From NCBI GenBank assembly GCA_017468085.1, contig JAFUJR010000032.1, positions 78,204-142,203 on the forward strand: a stretch of DNA of 64,000 nucleotides, given 5' to 3'. This DNA comes from Clostridia bacterium (GTDB lineage Bacteria > Bacillota > Clostridia > Christensenellales > Borkfalkiaceae). The position numbers and the translations under genes are program-made. Positions 53,838-62,135 of the stretch are shown here, piece after piece (the stretch's first letter is position 1; every line of letters begins with the position of its first letter). The notes beneath the pieces are model-generated. The model did no database searches, had not been told where the DNA came from, and saw only the letters and a list, made by a program, of their open reading frames with translations.

Positions 53838-54205
53838 AACAGGTAAAACTCAAGGCGTTACGAGCCGTTCAAGGCGTTGCGAGCACCCCGAAGGGAATTT
53901 ACTATGCGTAAATGAGCAAGGGGCGCGGGAATTACGGCTCGGATTTTCGCCACCCGTTACAACAGGTAAAACGGCGTAGATGCAAGCAGTTCAAGGCGTT
54001 GCGAGTACCCCGAAGGGAATTTACTATGCGTAAATGAGTAAGGGGCGCGGGAATTACGACTCGGATTTACGCCACCCGTTACAACAGGTAAAACGGCGTA
54101 GATGCAAGCAGTTCAAGGCGTTGCGAGTACCCCGAAGGGAATTTACTATGCGTAAATGAGCAAGGGGCGCGGAGCAACAACGCTGAAATGCGAAGTATAT
54201 ACGTC
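53838..54205. repeat. Tandem repeat of a 122-bp unit, about three copies
   Basis: Copies start near 53838, 53961 and 54083 with AACAGGTAAAAC. Each contains GTTCAAGGCGTTGCGAG and ACCCCGAAGGGAATTTACTA, followed by TGCGTAAATGAGCAAGGGGC. The third copy ends differently (GCGGAGCAACAACGCTGAAA). A diverged relative lies at about 56725-56845. No open reading frame is convincing. Confidence 0.85.
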
Positions 54206-54209
54206 GTTT

Positions 54210-55136
54210 TTACGGTAAAGTTTTGCCCGTTGCCATATACAACGAATACCACTCCTCGTGGGTCAGCACGATATCCCCCGCCGCGCAAATTTCTTTCATG
54301 CGTTCGGGCGAGGTCGTGCCCGTAACGGCTTGCTTAAAAGCAGGATGGCGCAAAATCCACGCAAACGCGATTGCCGTGGGCGAAACGCCGTATTTTAAAG
54401 CAAGTCTGTCAAGCTCTGCGTTCAAAACGGGGAATTTTTCGTTACCCACGAATACGCCCTCGAAAAATCCGTACTGCAAGGGCGACCAAGCCTGCAAAGG
54501 CACGCCGATTGCACGGGCGTATTCCATCGCGTCGCCTGCGCGGCTTACCGATTCGTCCTTGTACATATTCACGTTAAAGCCTGCGTCCACGGGCGCGGTG
54601 TGTCCAAGCGAAAATTGGATTTGGTTTGCCACCATTTCAATGCCGCTCGCCTTAAATAACCGCATTTGCGACGCGGAAAAATTGCTTACGCCGAACGCGC
54701 GGACTTTGCCTTGCGCGCGAAGCTGACCGAACGCCTCGACGACCTCCTCCGTTTCCACCAAGGTATCGGGACGGTGCAATAAGAGAATGTCGATGTATTC
54801 GGTATTTAAACGCTTCAAGCTCCCCTCTACGCTCGACAAAATATAGTCCTTGGAAAAATCGAAGCGGACGATCTTCCCCTCGCCGTCCTTGCGAATACCG
54901 CACTTGGTCTGCAAGATAAATTCCTTGCGCGGAATTTCCAAGTCGCGCATCGCCACGCCGAAAATCCTTTCGCTGTCGCCGCCCGCGTACACGTCGGCAA
55001 GGTCAAACGTGTTCACACCCGAGCTCATCGCCGCAACGATGGTTTTTTCCGTGTTCTCCAAGCTCTTGTCCGCAATACGCATACAGCCCATCACGATGGA
55101 CGAAGCGCGGATGCCGCCGAGATTGCAATATTTCAT
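54210..55136 (-). CDS. Aldo/keto reductase
   Basis: A 308-residue NADPH-dependent oxidoreductase of the YdhF-like group. The catalytic Asp and Tyr are in FDLADVYAGG, the Lys in LQTKCGI and the His in LLLHRPDTL; GVSNFSASQMRL and TGTTSPERM are typical. The substrate is unknown. It lies next to the 122-bp repeat block with the stop adjoining the repeat end. Confidence 0.92.
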   Translation of the reverse strand: MKYCNLGGIRASSIVMGCMRIADKSLENTEKTIVAAMSSGVNTFDLADVYAGGDSERIFGVAMRDLEIPRKEFILQTKCGIRKDGEGKIVRFDFSKDYILSSVEGSLKRLNTEYIDILLLHRPDTLVETEEVVEAFGQLRAQGKVRAFGVSNFSASQMRLFKASGIEMVANQIQFSLGHTAPVDAGFNVNMYKDESVSRAGDAMEYARAIGVPLQAWSPLQYGFFEGVFVGNEKFPVLNAELDRLALKYGVSPTAIAFAWILRHPAFKQAVTGTTSPERMKEICAAGDIVLTHEEWYSLYMATGKTLP

Positions 55137-55199
55137 AAGGTTTCCCTCCCAACCAAGCGCGGTAAAATTATACAGCCGCCGCTTGGTATTATTTACTTA

Positions 55200-55230
55200 A
55201 ATGCTGAGTGCGGATTGCAGAATGCGGAAG
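55200..55230 (+). repeat. AATGCTGAATGCGG-type repeat
   Basis: AATGCTGAGTGCGGATTGCA followed by GAATGCGG, between the lipoprotein stop and the aldo/keto reductase start. Confidence 0.5.
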
Positions 55231-55243
55231 TATGGAATACGTT

Positions 55244-56584
55244 TTAGACCGATTCCCCGCCGTCAACCCACAGGGATTGCCGAATAAGCGCGAACAGATC
55301 CATGCCGTTAAGCACCTGATAATAGGTTACTTGACTATCGCCGTAGCCGTTTCCGCTCCACATGAAGAACAGAGAATTGTCCTGCACGTAAATTTTATAT
55401 TCTTGCTCAAAATATTCACCGAGGATATAGTACGGGGGCAGATTTTCGGGCACTGCGCCGTGGTATTCCGCAAATTCCAAATCGGCAAGGAAATTCCCTT
55501 CCCCTACTTGGTGCGCCTCGCCTCCGTTTTCGTAATCCAATTCAAAAATATCGCAATTTCCCGAAATCGTAATAAAGGAATAGCTCGTCGCCGCATTAGT
55601 ACATTCGGCAACGCTCGGCATATTTTCCACGTGGTAATGCGTCAACGAACTGAACGACGTCGGCATATACAAGCCTTGATAAAAGTTCATAGTCTGCGTT
55701 ACCTCGCCTTTCAACGTAATGGTAACCGTTCGGCTCAAACCGCCCGTTACGTAGCAGTCGTCTTTGCACAACCTCATACCCAGACTTTGATAACGGCGTA
55801 AAAGCTGAGAAATACTTTCGCCGTCCGTTACGGTGTAGTGGGTGATTAAATGCCCGGGTGCAATACCTGCAATTTCATTGCTTTCCTTAATTTCCGCAAT
55901 ATCCTCGGCGGAAATTTCCGCAAGCCAAGGCTCAAATTCGGTAAGATAAGACGGGCTTACCACTTCAAAGGTGATGTATGCGGTTTTATGGGGCATGATA
56001 AAGTTATATTCCCAAAAAGTAGAATCCGTCGGCGCGGCTTCCACACGCTCGCCGTTTACGTATACCCACAAGTCGGCGTCCAAAATAACGTGCGTCGTAA
56101 TATGCACCCACTCGCCCCCTTTGGCAAGCGTGGGATAATCCCCCATCAAATATTCCGTCGTTTCGTAAGTGATATCGTACTCTACATCTTCCAAGGACTT
56201 CACTTCAAAGGTGATATGCACGGGTTCGTCGGGCATTGTAAACGCATACGCCCAATAATAGGCGTCGTAAGGGACTTGTTCTACGCGTTCGCCGTTGGCG
56301 TATACCCATAAATCCACGTCCATAAGAATATACGTTACAATCGTAACCGTCTCCCCCGCCTTTTCGTAGTCAAGGTTACAGCGTCCGCCAACGTCCGCGA
56401 GGTATTCCGTCGTTTCGTAGGTAATCTCGCTCATCGGCCCGTAAATATCGGGCGAGTCACTATCCGGGTTGCTCTCATCTCCAATATTCAAGCCCGAATC
56501 CGAGCCGTTTGTACACGCGCCAAACGCCGCGCAAGCAAACGCGCATACCGCCGATAAAAATACCGTTAACCATTTCATTTTCAT
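55244..56584 (-). CDS. Lipoprotein with duplicated beta-rich domain
   Basis: A 446-residue predicted lipoprotein. The start at 56584 gives MKMKWLTVFLSAVCAFACAA and the lipobox AFGAC, with GGGGGAA upstream. Two similar units of about 80 residues follow (ITYETTEYLADVGGRC and ITYETTEYLMGDYPT, each with DLWVYANGERVE- or DLWVYVNGERVE-like and MPDEPVHITFEV- or MPHKTAYITFEV-like segments). The C-terminal half of about 230 residues is not recognised. It is presumably cell-surface exposed; function unknown. Confidence 0.82.
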   Translation of the reverse strand: MKMKWLTVFLSAVCAFACAAFGACTNGSDSGLNIGDESNPDSDSPDIYGPMSEITYETTEYLADVGGRCNLDYEKAGETVTIVTYILMDVDLWVYANGERVEQVPYDAYYWAYAFTMPDEPVHITFEVKSLEDVEYDITYETTEYLMGDYPTLAKGGEWVHITTHVILDADLWVYVNGERVEAAPTDSTFWEYNFIMPHKTAYITFEVVSPSYLTEFEPWLAEISAEDIAEIKESNEIAGIAPGHLITHYTVTDGESISQLLRRYQSLGMRLCKDDCYVTGGLSRTVTITLKGEVTQTMNFYQGLYMPTSFSSLTHYHVENMPSVAECTNAATSYSFITISGNCDIFELDYENGGEAHQVGEGNFLADLEFAEYHGAVPENLPPYYILGEYFEQEYKIYVQDNSLFFMWSGNGYGDSQVTYYQVLNGMDLFALIRQSLWVDGGESV

Positions 56585-56724
56585 AAGTGTTCCCCCTTGG
56601 GTAAAATTCCGTGCGCCGAAGCCAATTCCGCGCCCGTTCACTTATATAACGGTTAAAAATCCCATTTTTCTCACTAAATTTGAAAAAAAGTTGAATTTTT
56701 TATTTTACCACAGTAAACGCGGGA

Positions 56725-56847
56725 AACGCCGTAGAAACGAAGATACGAGCAGTTCAATGCGTTGTGAACACCCCGACGGCATTTTACTCTCCGTAAATGA
56801 GCAAGGGGCGCGGAGCAACAACACCGAAATGCGAAGTATATGCGTTT
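56725..56847. repeat. Diverged copy of the 122-bp repeat unit
   Basis: Contains AGCAGTTCAATGCGTTGTGA, ACACCCCGACGGCATTTTAC and TAAATGAGCAAGGGGCGCGG as in the block at 53838-54205, and again ends directly at a gene stop (56850). Confidence 0.75.
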
Positions 56848-56849
56848 TT

Positions 56850-57482
56850 CTACTCCTTAAACGGCGAATAGTACTCCTCACCGTTTTCAACGTGAATTTT
56901 TCCTTGCATATAGTCGACGAGCCCCGAAACAAACTCGTCCGCGTACGCTTTTTTGACGGCGACTTTAAAAGAAACTTTTTCGCCGTAATCACTTGAAAGA
57001 AGGGAGCAGGTATGCGTTGAAATGTATTTTTGCACGCTGTCAATGCCCGAATAGTCCACCGTCAAGGTCTGTTCTTGGCACATTTCCAAAACGCGGATAT
57101 CCGCGCCGTCGAGATTTTCCGCCGCCGAGGAGGAATAGGCGCGCACCAACCCGCCCGCGCCGAGCTTTATCCCCCCGAAATACCGCACGACAGCCACCGC
57201 CGTTTCAAAGAGTTTTTTGTTTTTAAGAACTTCCAAAATGGGAACGCCCGCCGTGCCCTGCGGTTCTCCGTCGTCGGAAAAACGTTGCAAGTTGCCTATT
57301 TTATCCGCGATAAATGCATAACAAACGTGGGTTGCGAGCGAGTGCATTGAACGGATTTCCGCAATAAAAGCGCGCGCCTCGTCCTCATTTTCAACGTGCG
57401 CGGAATAGGTCAAAAATTTTGACCGTTCTATAATTTTTTCGCTTTCATGGCGGCTAAACACCGTCCGCACCGATTTTTCCAT
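56850..57482 (-). CDS. YigZ/IMPACT family protein
   Basis: A 210-residue protein with the family motifs ATHVCYAFIADK, SDDGEPQGTAGVPIL and VVRYFGGIKLGAGGLVRAYS. A C-terminal domain of about 75 residues resembles the usual ferredoxin-like part. The IMPACT family relates to translation control in eukaryotes; the bacterial role is not defined. GAGAGGAAAG lies before the ATG. A series of palindromes precedes it. Confidence 0.9.
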   Translation of the reverse strand: MEKSVRTVFSRHESEKIIERSKFLTYSAHVENEDEARAFIAEIRSMHSLATHVCYAFIADKIGNLQRFSDDGEPQGTAGVPILEVLKNKKLFETAVAVVRYFGGIKLGAGGLVRAYSSSAAENLDGADIRVLEMCQEQTLTVDYSGIDSVQKYISTHTCSLLSSDYGEKVSFKVAVKKAYADEFVSGLVDYMQGKIHVENGEEYYSPFKE

Positions 57483-57505
57483 ACTTTCCTCTCTCCGTCA
57501 AGGTT

Positions 57506-57600
57506 CAAGGGACGACGTCCCTTGCGGGTGTGGGCTGAGCCCACGAAAGCAAGTCCCATCAAGCAAAGCGCCGCTTTGCGCCACTAACGCCATAGGCGTT
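57506..57600. repeat. Series of four short palindromes
   Basis: CAAGGGACG-A-CGTCCCTTG (57506-57524), GTGGGCT-G-AGCCCAC (57530-57544), GCAAAGCG-C-CGCTTTGC (57563-57579) and AACGCC-ATA-GGCGTT (57586-57600). All are perfect with loops of one to three bases and have different sequences. They lie between the tyrS terminator and yigZ. Confidence 0.85.
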
Positions 57601-57630
57601 CCGTACAACGCAAGTTGCCTATTTCCTACT

Positions 57631-57659
57631 AAAAAAGGACGGCGTAATCCCGTCCTTTT
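57631..57659 (-). terminator. tyrS terminator
   Basis: Minus strand stem AAGGACGGG/CCGTCCTT followed by TTTTAG, right after the tyrS stop. Confidence 0.8.
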
Positions 57660-57662
57660 CGC

Positions 57663-58856
57663 TTATTTTACAACGATTTTTAAGTGAACCTTCTTGCCTT
57701 TATGCAAAACGAATTCCGACGCAGGCACGGGCATATTCACGTCCGTTACTTTCGTATCGTCCACCGAAACGCCGCCCTGTTCGATAAGTCTGCGCGCTTC
57801 ACCCTTAGACTTCGCTACGCCAGCCGCAACCATAGCGTCCACAACCGTAGCAACGCCCGTAACTTCCTTGGTCAAAAGCTCTGCGTCTGCGCCGCCAAAC
57901 GCCGCCTTGGCTTGGCTTTGCGCAAGGTTTGCCTTTTCTTCGCCGTGCACCTCTTTCGTCAGCTCGTACGCAAGCACTTCCTTCGCTTGGTTGATACGCT
58001 CGTCCTTGTGCGCGCAAAGGCTTTCGATTTGTTCAAGGGGCAGGAACGTGAGCAGTTTCATACATTTTTCCACGTCCTCGTCCGCGATATTACGCCAATA
58101 TTGATAGAACTCGTAAGGGGTCGTCTTGTTTTCGTCAAGCCAAACCGCGCCCTTTGCCGTCTTGCCCATTTTCTTGCCGTCCGAGGTCGTCAAAAGGGTG
58201 AACGTCATCGCGTAAGCAGGTTTTTGTTCCTTAACGCGAATAAGGTTTGCGCCCGCCAAAATATTGCTCCATTGGTCGTCGCCACCCAACTCTAACTGAC
58301 AGCCGTACTTTCTGTACAGAACGAGGAAATCGTAGCCCTGCATCAACATATAGTTGAATTCCAGGAAGGATAAGCCGCGTTCCAAACGCTGTTTAAAACA
58401 CTCCGCGCGAAGCATCGTGTTGACGGAGAAATGCGCGCCGATCTCGCGCAAGAAATCGATGTAGTTCAAATCCAAAAGCCAATCTCCGTTGTCTACGACA
58501 ATCGCCGCGTTTTCGCCCTCGAAATCAATGAAACGGGACATCTGCTTTTTAAAGCATTCCACGTTATGGCGAATGGTTTCCTTGGTCATCATCGAACGCA
58601 TATCCGTTCTGCCCGAGGGATCGCCGACCATCGCCGTGCCGCCGCCGATCAAAATGATGGGCTTGTGCCCTGCTTGTTGCATATGATGCATTGCGATAAG
58701 CTGCATAAAGTGCCCTACGTGCAAAGAGTCTGCCGTGGGGTCGAAGCCAATATAGAAAGGCACGCTTTCCTTGCCGAGCTTTTCGTACAATTCTTCCTCG
58801 TAAACCGTCTGCTTTACGAACCCGCGAGCGCGGAGCGTATCCATTACGTTTGCCAT
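57663..58856 (-). CDS. tyrS: Tyrosine-tRNA ligase
   Basis: A 397-residue class I synthetase charging tRNA-Tyr. The HIGH-type motif is [11 protein letters not shown] and the KMSKS equivalent is [24 protein letters not shown] binds tyrosine. The C-terminal S4 domain ([18 protein letters not shown]) binds RNA. Expression is from the promoter at 58910-58938; the leader of about 50 bases is too short for a T-box. Confidence 0.96.
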   Translation of the reverse strand: MANVMDTLRARGFVKQTVYEEELYEKLGKESVPFYIGFDPTADSLHVGHFMQLIAMHHMQQAGHKPIILIGGGTAMVGDPSGRTDMRSMMTKETIRHNVECFKKQMSRFIDFEGENAAIVVDNGDWLLDLNYIDFLREIGAHFSVNTMLRAECFKQRLERGLSFLEFNYMLMQGYDFLVLYRKYGCQLELGGDDQWSNILAGANLIRVKEQKPAYAMTFTLLTTSDGKKMGKTAKGAVWLDENKTTPYEFYQYWRNIADEDVEKCMKLLTFLPLEQIESLCAHKDERINQAKEVLAYELTKEVHGEEKANLAQSQAKAAFGGADAELLTKEVTGVATVVDAMVAAGVAKSKGEARRLIEQGGVSVDDTKVTDVNMPVPASEFVLHKGKKVHLKIVVK

Positions 58857-58909
58857 GATTTTTCTCCTTGATAGTAAGCTAAAAAAAAATAATTGTTTGT
58901 TAATTCTTT

Positions 58910-58938
58910 ATTTTACACGCTTTTTACGCGATTGTCAA
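58910..58938 (-). promoter_or_regulatory. tyrS promoter
   Basis: Minus strand TTGACA (58933-58938), 17 bases, TAAAAT (58910-58915). Confidence 0.75.
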
Positions 58939-58991
58939 GCGTTTGCGCATATATAACGCGCGCAGCCACGCGAGAATTTCGCCGCGAAAAC

Positions 58992-59021
58992 TTGACAGCC
59001 GTATGCCGATTATGCTACAAT
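58992..59021 (+). promoter_or_regulatory. Promoter of the WYL regulator, leaderless arrangement
   Basis: TTGACA (58992-58997), 18 bases, TACAAT (59016-59021). The ATG at 59028 is six bases after the -10, at or next to the expected transcription start. Confidence 0.7.
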
Positions 59022-59027
59022 ACGCGT

Positions 59028-59690
59028 ATGAAATTATCCATTTTAGTCGACATATTTTTTCAAATTTTAAGGGAACGGAAGCTAACGGCAACCGCACTTT
59101 GCGAAAAATACGGCTTTTCCGCACGGACGGCGTATCGCTATATCGAAATTCTTGCGCAAACGCTCCCCTTGCAAATCAAACGCGGACGAAACGGCGGCGT
59201 GCGCCTTGCCGACAGCTACAAGCTCCCCGCCGAACTTTTAACGGGGGACGAATATACCGCCGCTATCCAAGCCCTCACCGCCGCTTACAGCCAAACGGCG
59301 GACGAGCGGTATTTAAACGCGAAGCGCAAGCTTTCCGCACAGAATAAGGCGGACAGACGCCGTGCCGCGCTCGTGGGCGGAACAAGCGAAATTCTTATCT
59401 GCGACGGGGAAAACAGCGCCCTTTCGCAAACGCTTATTACCTTGCAGGAGTGTATTTTGGAGAGAGCCGTCGTCCTCGTCCGTCTTAAAGCAGAGGATAA
59501 AACCGCCGAAGAATCGGTTGAGCCGCACGCCCTTATCTTTGACGGAAAGGCTTGGCGCTTATACGCCTTTTTTCACGAAGAGCGCGCTTTTAAAACGCTG
59601 TTCATCGCGGACATGGTAGGGGTATTCCGCACGGAAAGCACTTTCAGAAAGCGTCCTTTCAAACCCGCGGACGTGATAAAGGAAATTTAA
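59028..59690 (+). CDS. HTH-WYL type transcriptional regulator
   Basis: A 220-residue regulator. The N-terminal winged helix-turn-helix (LTATALCEKYGFSARTAYRY) is followed by a linker (RGRNGGVRLADSYKLP) and a C-terminal WYL-like domain (PHALIFDGKAWRLYAFFHEE). WYL domains sense small ligands or nucleic acids; the target here is unknown. The ATG at 59028 has no ribosome site and lies six bases after the -10, so the mRNA is probably leaderless. The frame is open further upstream, but that would precede the promoter. Confidence 0.85.
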   Translation: MKLSILVDIFFQILRERKLTATALCEKYGFSARTAYRYIEILAQTLPLQIKRGRNGGVRLADSYKLPAELLTGDEYTAAIQALTAAYSQTADERYLNAKRKLSAQNKADRRRAALVGGTSEILICDGENSALSQTLITLQECILERAVVLVRLKAEDKTAEESVEPHALIFDGKAWRLYAFFHEERAFKTLFIADMVGVFRTESTFRKRPFKPADVIKEI

Positions 59691-59727
59691 AACGCAAAAG
59701 ACGAAGCGTAAAATTTTTGTAATATCA

Positions 59728-59757
59728 GAGGACGGATTTTTTCCGCCCTCTTTTTTA
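59728..59757 (+). terminator. Terminator of the WYL regulator
   Basis: GAGGACGG/CCGCCCTC stem (one mismatch) followed by TTTTTT. Confidence 0.8.
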
Positions 59758-59875
59758 CGCCGCTTTCGCCTCTGCCCCCGTTTTGCATTCAGAACTTCAG
59801 CATATATAAAAAGGAATATCCGCGCCCTTCGCCGTCTATAATAATAGTGGATAAAACGGAAAGGACGGTAGGGAA

Positions 59876-60928
59876 ATGAAGAAAATTTTGTTTACGGGCG
59901 GCGGAAGCGCAGGACACGTCGTGCCCAACGTCGCGCTTATTGAAGAATTGTTGTCCGAGGGTAAAACGGACGTTTGCTATATGGGTACGGACGGCATCGA
60001 AAAAAATATCGTAGCGGAGTGGAAGATCCCCTACTATACTATCCACTGCCCCAAGCTTGTCCGCGGGGGCGGTTTTTCAGCTTTTAAGAAAAATTTAAAA
60101 ATCCCCCTCGAACTTCGCCGCGCAATCAAAGCCGCGGAGGAGGGCTTAAAAAAATATAAGCCCGACCTTGTTTTTTCCAAGGGCGGATACGTTTCTCTGC
60201 CCGTCATTTTGGCGGCGCGGAAATTAAAAATCCCGTGCTACGCGCACGAAAGCGACTTTTCCGCAGGGCTTGCCAACCGCCTTACCGCGCGCAAATGCAA
60301 GACGGTGTTCACCTCCTTTCCCGAAACGGCAAACGCCCTTCCTAACGGGAAATACAGCGGCGCGCCCTTGCGCCGTTCCCTTTTCCACTATACGCGCGCC
60401 GAGGCGAGAAAATCGCTGGAAATTCCTTTCCGCACCAAGGTCGTTTTGATTTTTGGCGGCGGGAGCGGTAGCGCCGCCATCAACGAGGCGGTGCGGAAAC
60501 ATCTTAAATCCTTGACGGAGGATTACGTGATTTTGCACGTTTGCGGCAAGGGAAACGCTATCGAAACGAACATAAAAAATTACCGACAATTTGAATTCGT
60601 TGCAGACATGGGTATACTCTATGCCTGCGCAGACCTCGTTATCGCCCGTTCGGGCGCAGGGACGGTTTTTGAGGTTTTGGCATTGAAAAAGCCGTCCGTT
60701 TTTATCCCGCTTGAAGGGCAAACGCGGGGCGACCAATGGGAAAACGCAGAATATTTCCGCCGTAAAGGTCTGTGCCGAATTTTGCCGCAAAGCGAGGTAG
60801 ATAAACTGCCCAAGGCAATCGCAAAAGCGCTCGCCGACGAGGATATGCGCGCCAAACTGCAAGAAAGCAATTTCCTCTGCGGAAACAAAAATATATTGCG
60901 CGAGCTCCGTGCCGCGCTGCAAAATTGA
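59876..60928 (+). CDS. murG: UDP-GlcNAc undecaprenyl-pyrophosphoryl-MurNAc-pentapeptide transferase
   Basis: A 350-residue membrane-associated glycosyltransferase converting lipid I to lipid II in peptidoglycan synthesis. The N-terminal glycine loop FTGGGSAGHVVPNVALIEEL, the second loop VFSKGGYVSLPVILAA, HESDFSAGLANR and the UDP-sugar site LVIARSGAGTVFEVLALKKP are all present. It is not in a dcw cluster here; it is followed by yunB with an overlap. AAGGACGG lies before the ATG. A second murG in the genome would not be surprising. Confidence 0.92.
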   Translation: MKKILFTGGGSAGHVVPNVALIEELLSEGKTDVCYMGTDGIEKNIVAEWKIPYYTIHCPKLVRGGGFSAFKKNLKIPLELRRAIKAAEEGLKKYKPDLVFSKGGYVSLPVILAARKLKIPCYAHESDFSAGLANRLTARKCKTVFTSFPETANALPNGKYSGAPLRRSLFHYTRAEARKSLEIPFRTKVVLIFGGGSGSAAINEAVRKHLKSLTEDYVILHVCGKGNAIETNIKNYRQFEFVADMGILYACADLVIARSGAGTVFEVLALKKPSVFIPLEGQTRGDQWENAEYFRRKGLCRILPQSEVDKLPKAIAKALADEDMRAKLQESNFLCGNKNILRELRAALQN

Positions 60929-61632
60929 GCCGCTTTCACGACTACGCGATTTCCCCCTACGATAAGCATAAAAAGAGCCGAACCCGAAGAGCGAGAAAGC
61001 GCAAAATCATCGCTATTCTTTTGGCAATTCTCGCCCTTATCGTCCTTCTATTCGTCCACTTTCAACGCAACGTAACGAGGGTGCTTATTTCGATAAGCGA
61101 AGCGACGATGCGCGCCAGCACCACCGTCGCCGTCAACGACGCCGTATACTATACCTTATCCGACGAAATCCGTTACGAGGATTTGGTGAAACTGACGAAA
61201 AACGAAACGGGCGAAATCATCGCCGTGGCGGCAAATCCGCTAAAAATCAACAAAATCGCACGGGATACCGCCTCCATTTCTCAGTCCAATTTAAAGAATT
61301 TGAGCTTGAACGGAATCCCCGTTCCCTTGGGTGCGCTGACGGGCATCGAGGCGTTTGCGGGCGTAGGGCCGAATATCAATTTCCGCATTATTCCCGTCAG
61401 CAGCGTTACCTGCGGCTTTTCGTCTACCTTCGAAAGCGTGGGTATAAACCAAACCAAACACTCCATTTACTTAAACGTGATTGCGGATATTAGCATCGTC
61501 ATGCCCTCGCGCACGGAAAATTTCGCCGTCCGCACCGACGTCTTGGTGGGCGAGTGGGTCATCGTCGGCAATATTCCCGACGTATATCTGCAATCGGATA
61601 TTTTCGGCAACAAATCCCCTTTAACCCCATAA
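60925..61632 (+). CDS. yunB: Sporulation protein YunB
   Basis: A 235-residue protein with one N-terminal membrane segment (about residues 27-46) after a basic head (KHKKSRTRRARKRK), then an extracytoplasmic domain. ALTGIEAFAGVGPNINFRII and FESVGINQTKHSIYL match the YunB family, a sigma-E-controlled sporulation protein in B. subtilis. The start is a TTG that overlaps the murG stop (TTGA), so translation depends on murG. The link suggests that this murG copy may be expressed in sporulation. Confidence 0.88.
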   Translation: MSRFHDYAISPYDKHKKSRTRRARKRKIIAILLAILALIVLLFVHFQRNVTRVLISISEATMRASTTVAVNDAVYYTLSDEIRYEDLVKLTKNETGEIIAVAANPLKINKIARDTASISQSNLKNLSLNGIPVPLGALTGIEAFAGVGPNINFRIIPVSSVTCGFSSTFESVGINQTKHSIYLNVIADISIVMPSRTENFAVRTDVLVGEWVIVGNIPDVYLQSDIFGNKSPLTP

Positions 61633-61639
61633 TTTTACA

Positions 61640-61733
61640 CAATAATTCCGCACTTCGCACTCCGCATTCAGTATTAAATAGGGGCAGGTATACGTTTCAA
61701 CGCATACCTGCCCCGTTCGTTTCATTATAAATT
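61640..61733. repeat. AATGCTGAATGCGG-type repeat and long hairpin
   Basis: On the minus strand, AATACTGAATGCGGAGTGCG near 61650-61675, next to the hairpin GGGGCAGGTAT/ATACCTGCCCC (61681-61714). The loop contains CGTTTCAACGC, similar to the 18-bp repeat family. It lies between converging yunB and spoVAE and may act as a terminator. Confidence 0.6.
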
Positions 61734-62117
61734 TTAATTCCTTTTCGTCTTAGACTTAAACAGCATCGCCATCAAAAAGGAAAATATCACCGCCGCGGAA
61801 ACGCCTGCGCTCGCCGCCGACAGCGCGCCCGTGAACGCGCCGAAAAAGCCCTTTTCCGCGCCCCTTATCGCGCCGTTTGCAAGCAGATATCCAAAACCGG
61901 AAATCGGCACGGTAGCCCCCGCGCCCGCGAAGTCCACCAAATATTGATACAGCCCTAAGCCTTGCAACGCCACGCCCACAAGCATGAACGTAACGAGAAT
62001 TTTCCCCGCCGTCAGGTCGGTGAAGTTGATGACGATTTGCGCCACCATACAAATCGCGCCGCCTACGACGAACGCCTTTAAAAATCCCCACAAAATTTGC
62101 AAATACGGCTCGTACAT
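61734..62117 (-). CDS. spoVAE: Stage V sporulation protein AE
   Basis: A 127-residue protein with three to four membrane segments. GLGLYQYLVDFAGAGATVPI and SGFGYLLANGA are typical of SpoVAE (the SpoVAEb form). It is part of the channel that moves dipicolinic acid into the forespore and out during germination. It is the last gene of the spoVAC-D-E unit, 18 bases after spoVAD, and ends with a basic tail (FKSKTKRN). Confidence 0.92.
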   Translation of the reverse strand: MYEPYLQILWGFLKAFVVGGAICMVAQIVINFTDLTAGKILVTFMLVGVALQGLGLYQYLVDFAGAGATVPISGFGYLLANGAIRGAEKGFFGAFTGALSAASAGVSAAVIFSFLMAMLFKSKTKRN

Positions 62118-62135
62118 ACCCTTTACCCCCTTACT

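Noticed and set aside
53838-54205. Possible CRISPR array in the tandem repeat block
   Set aside because: The whole 122-bp unit is repeated, including the supposed spacers, and there are only about three copies.
58857-58909. T-box leader for tyrS
   Set aside because: The leader between promoter and gene is about 50 bases, too short, and no AGGGTGGNACCGCG core is present.
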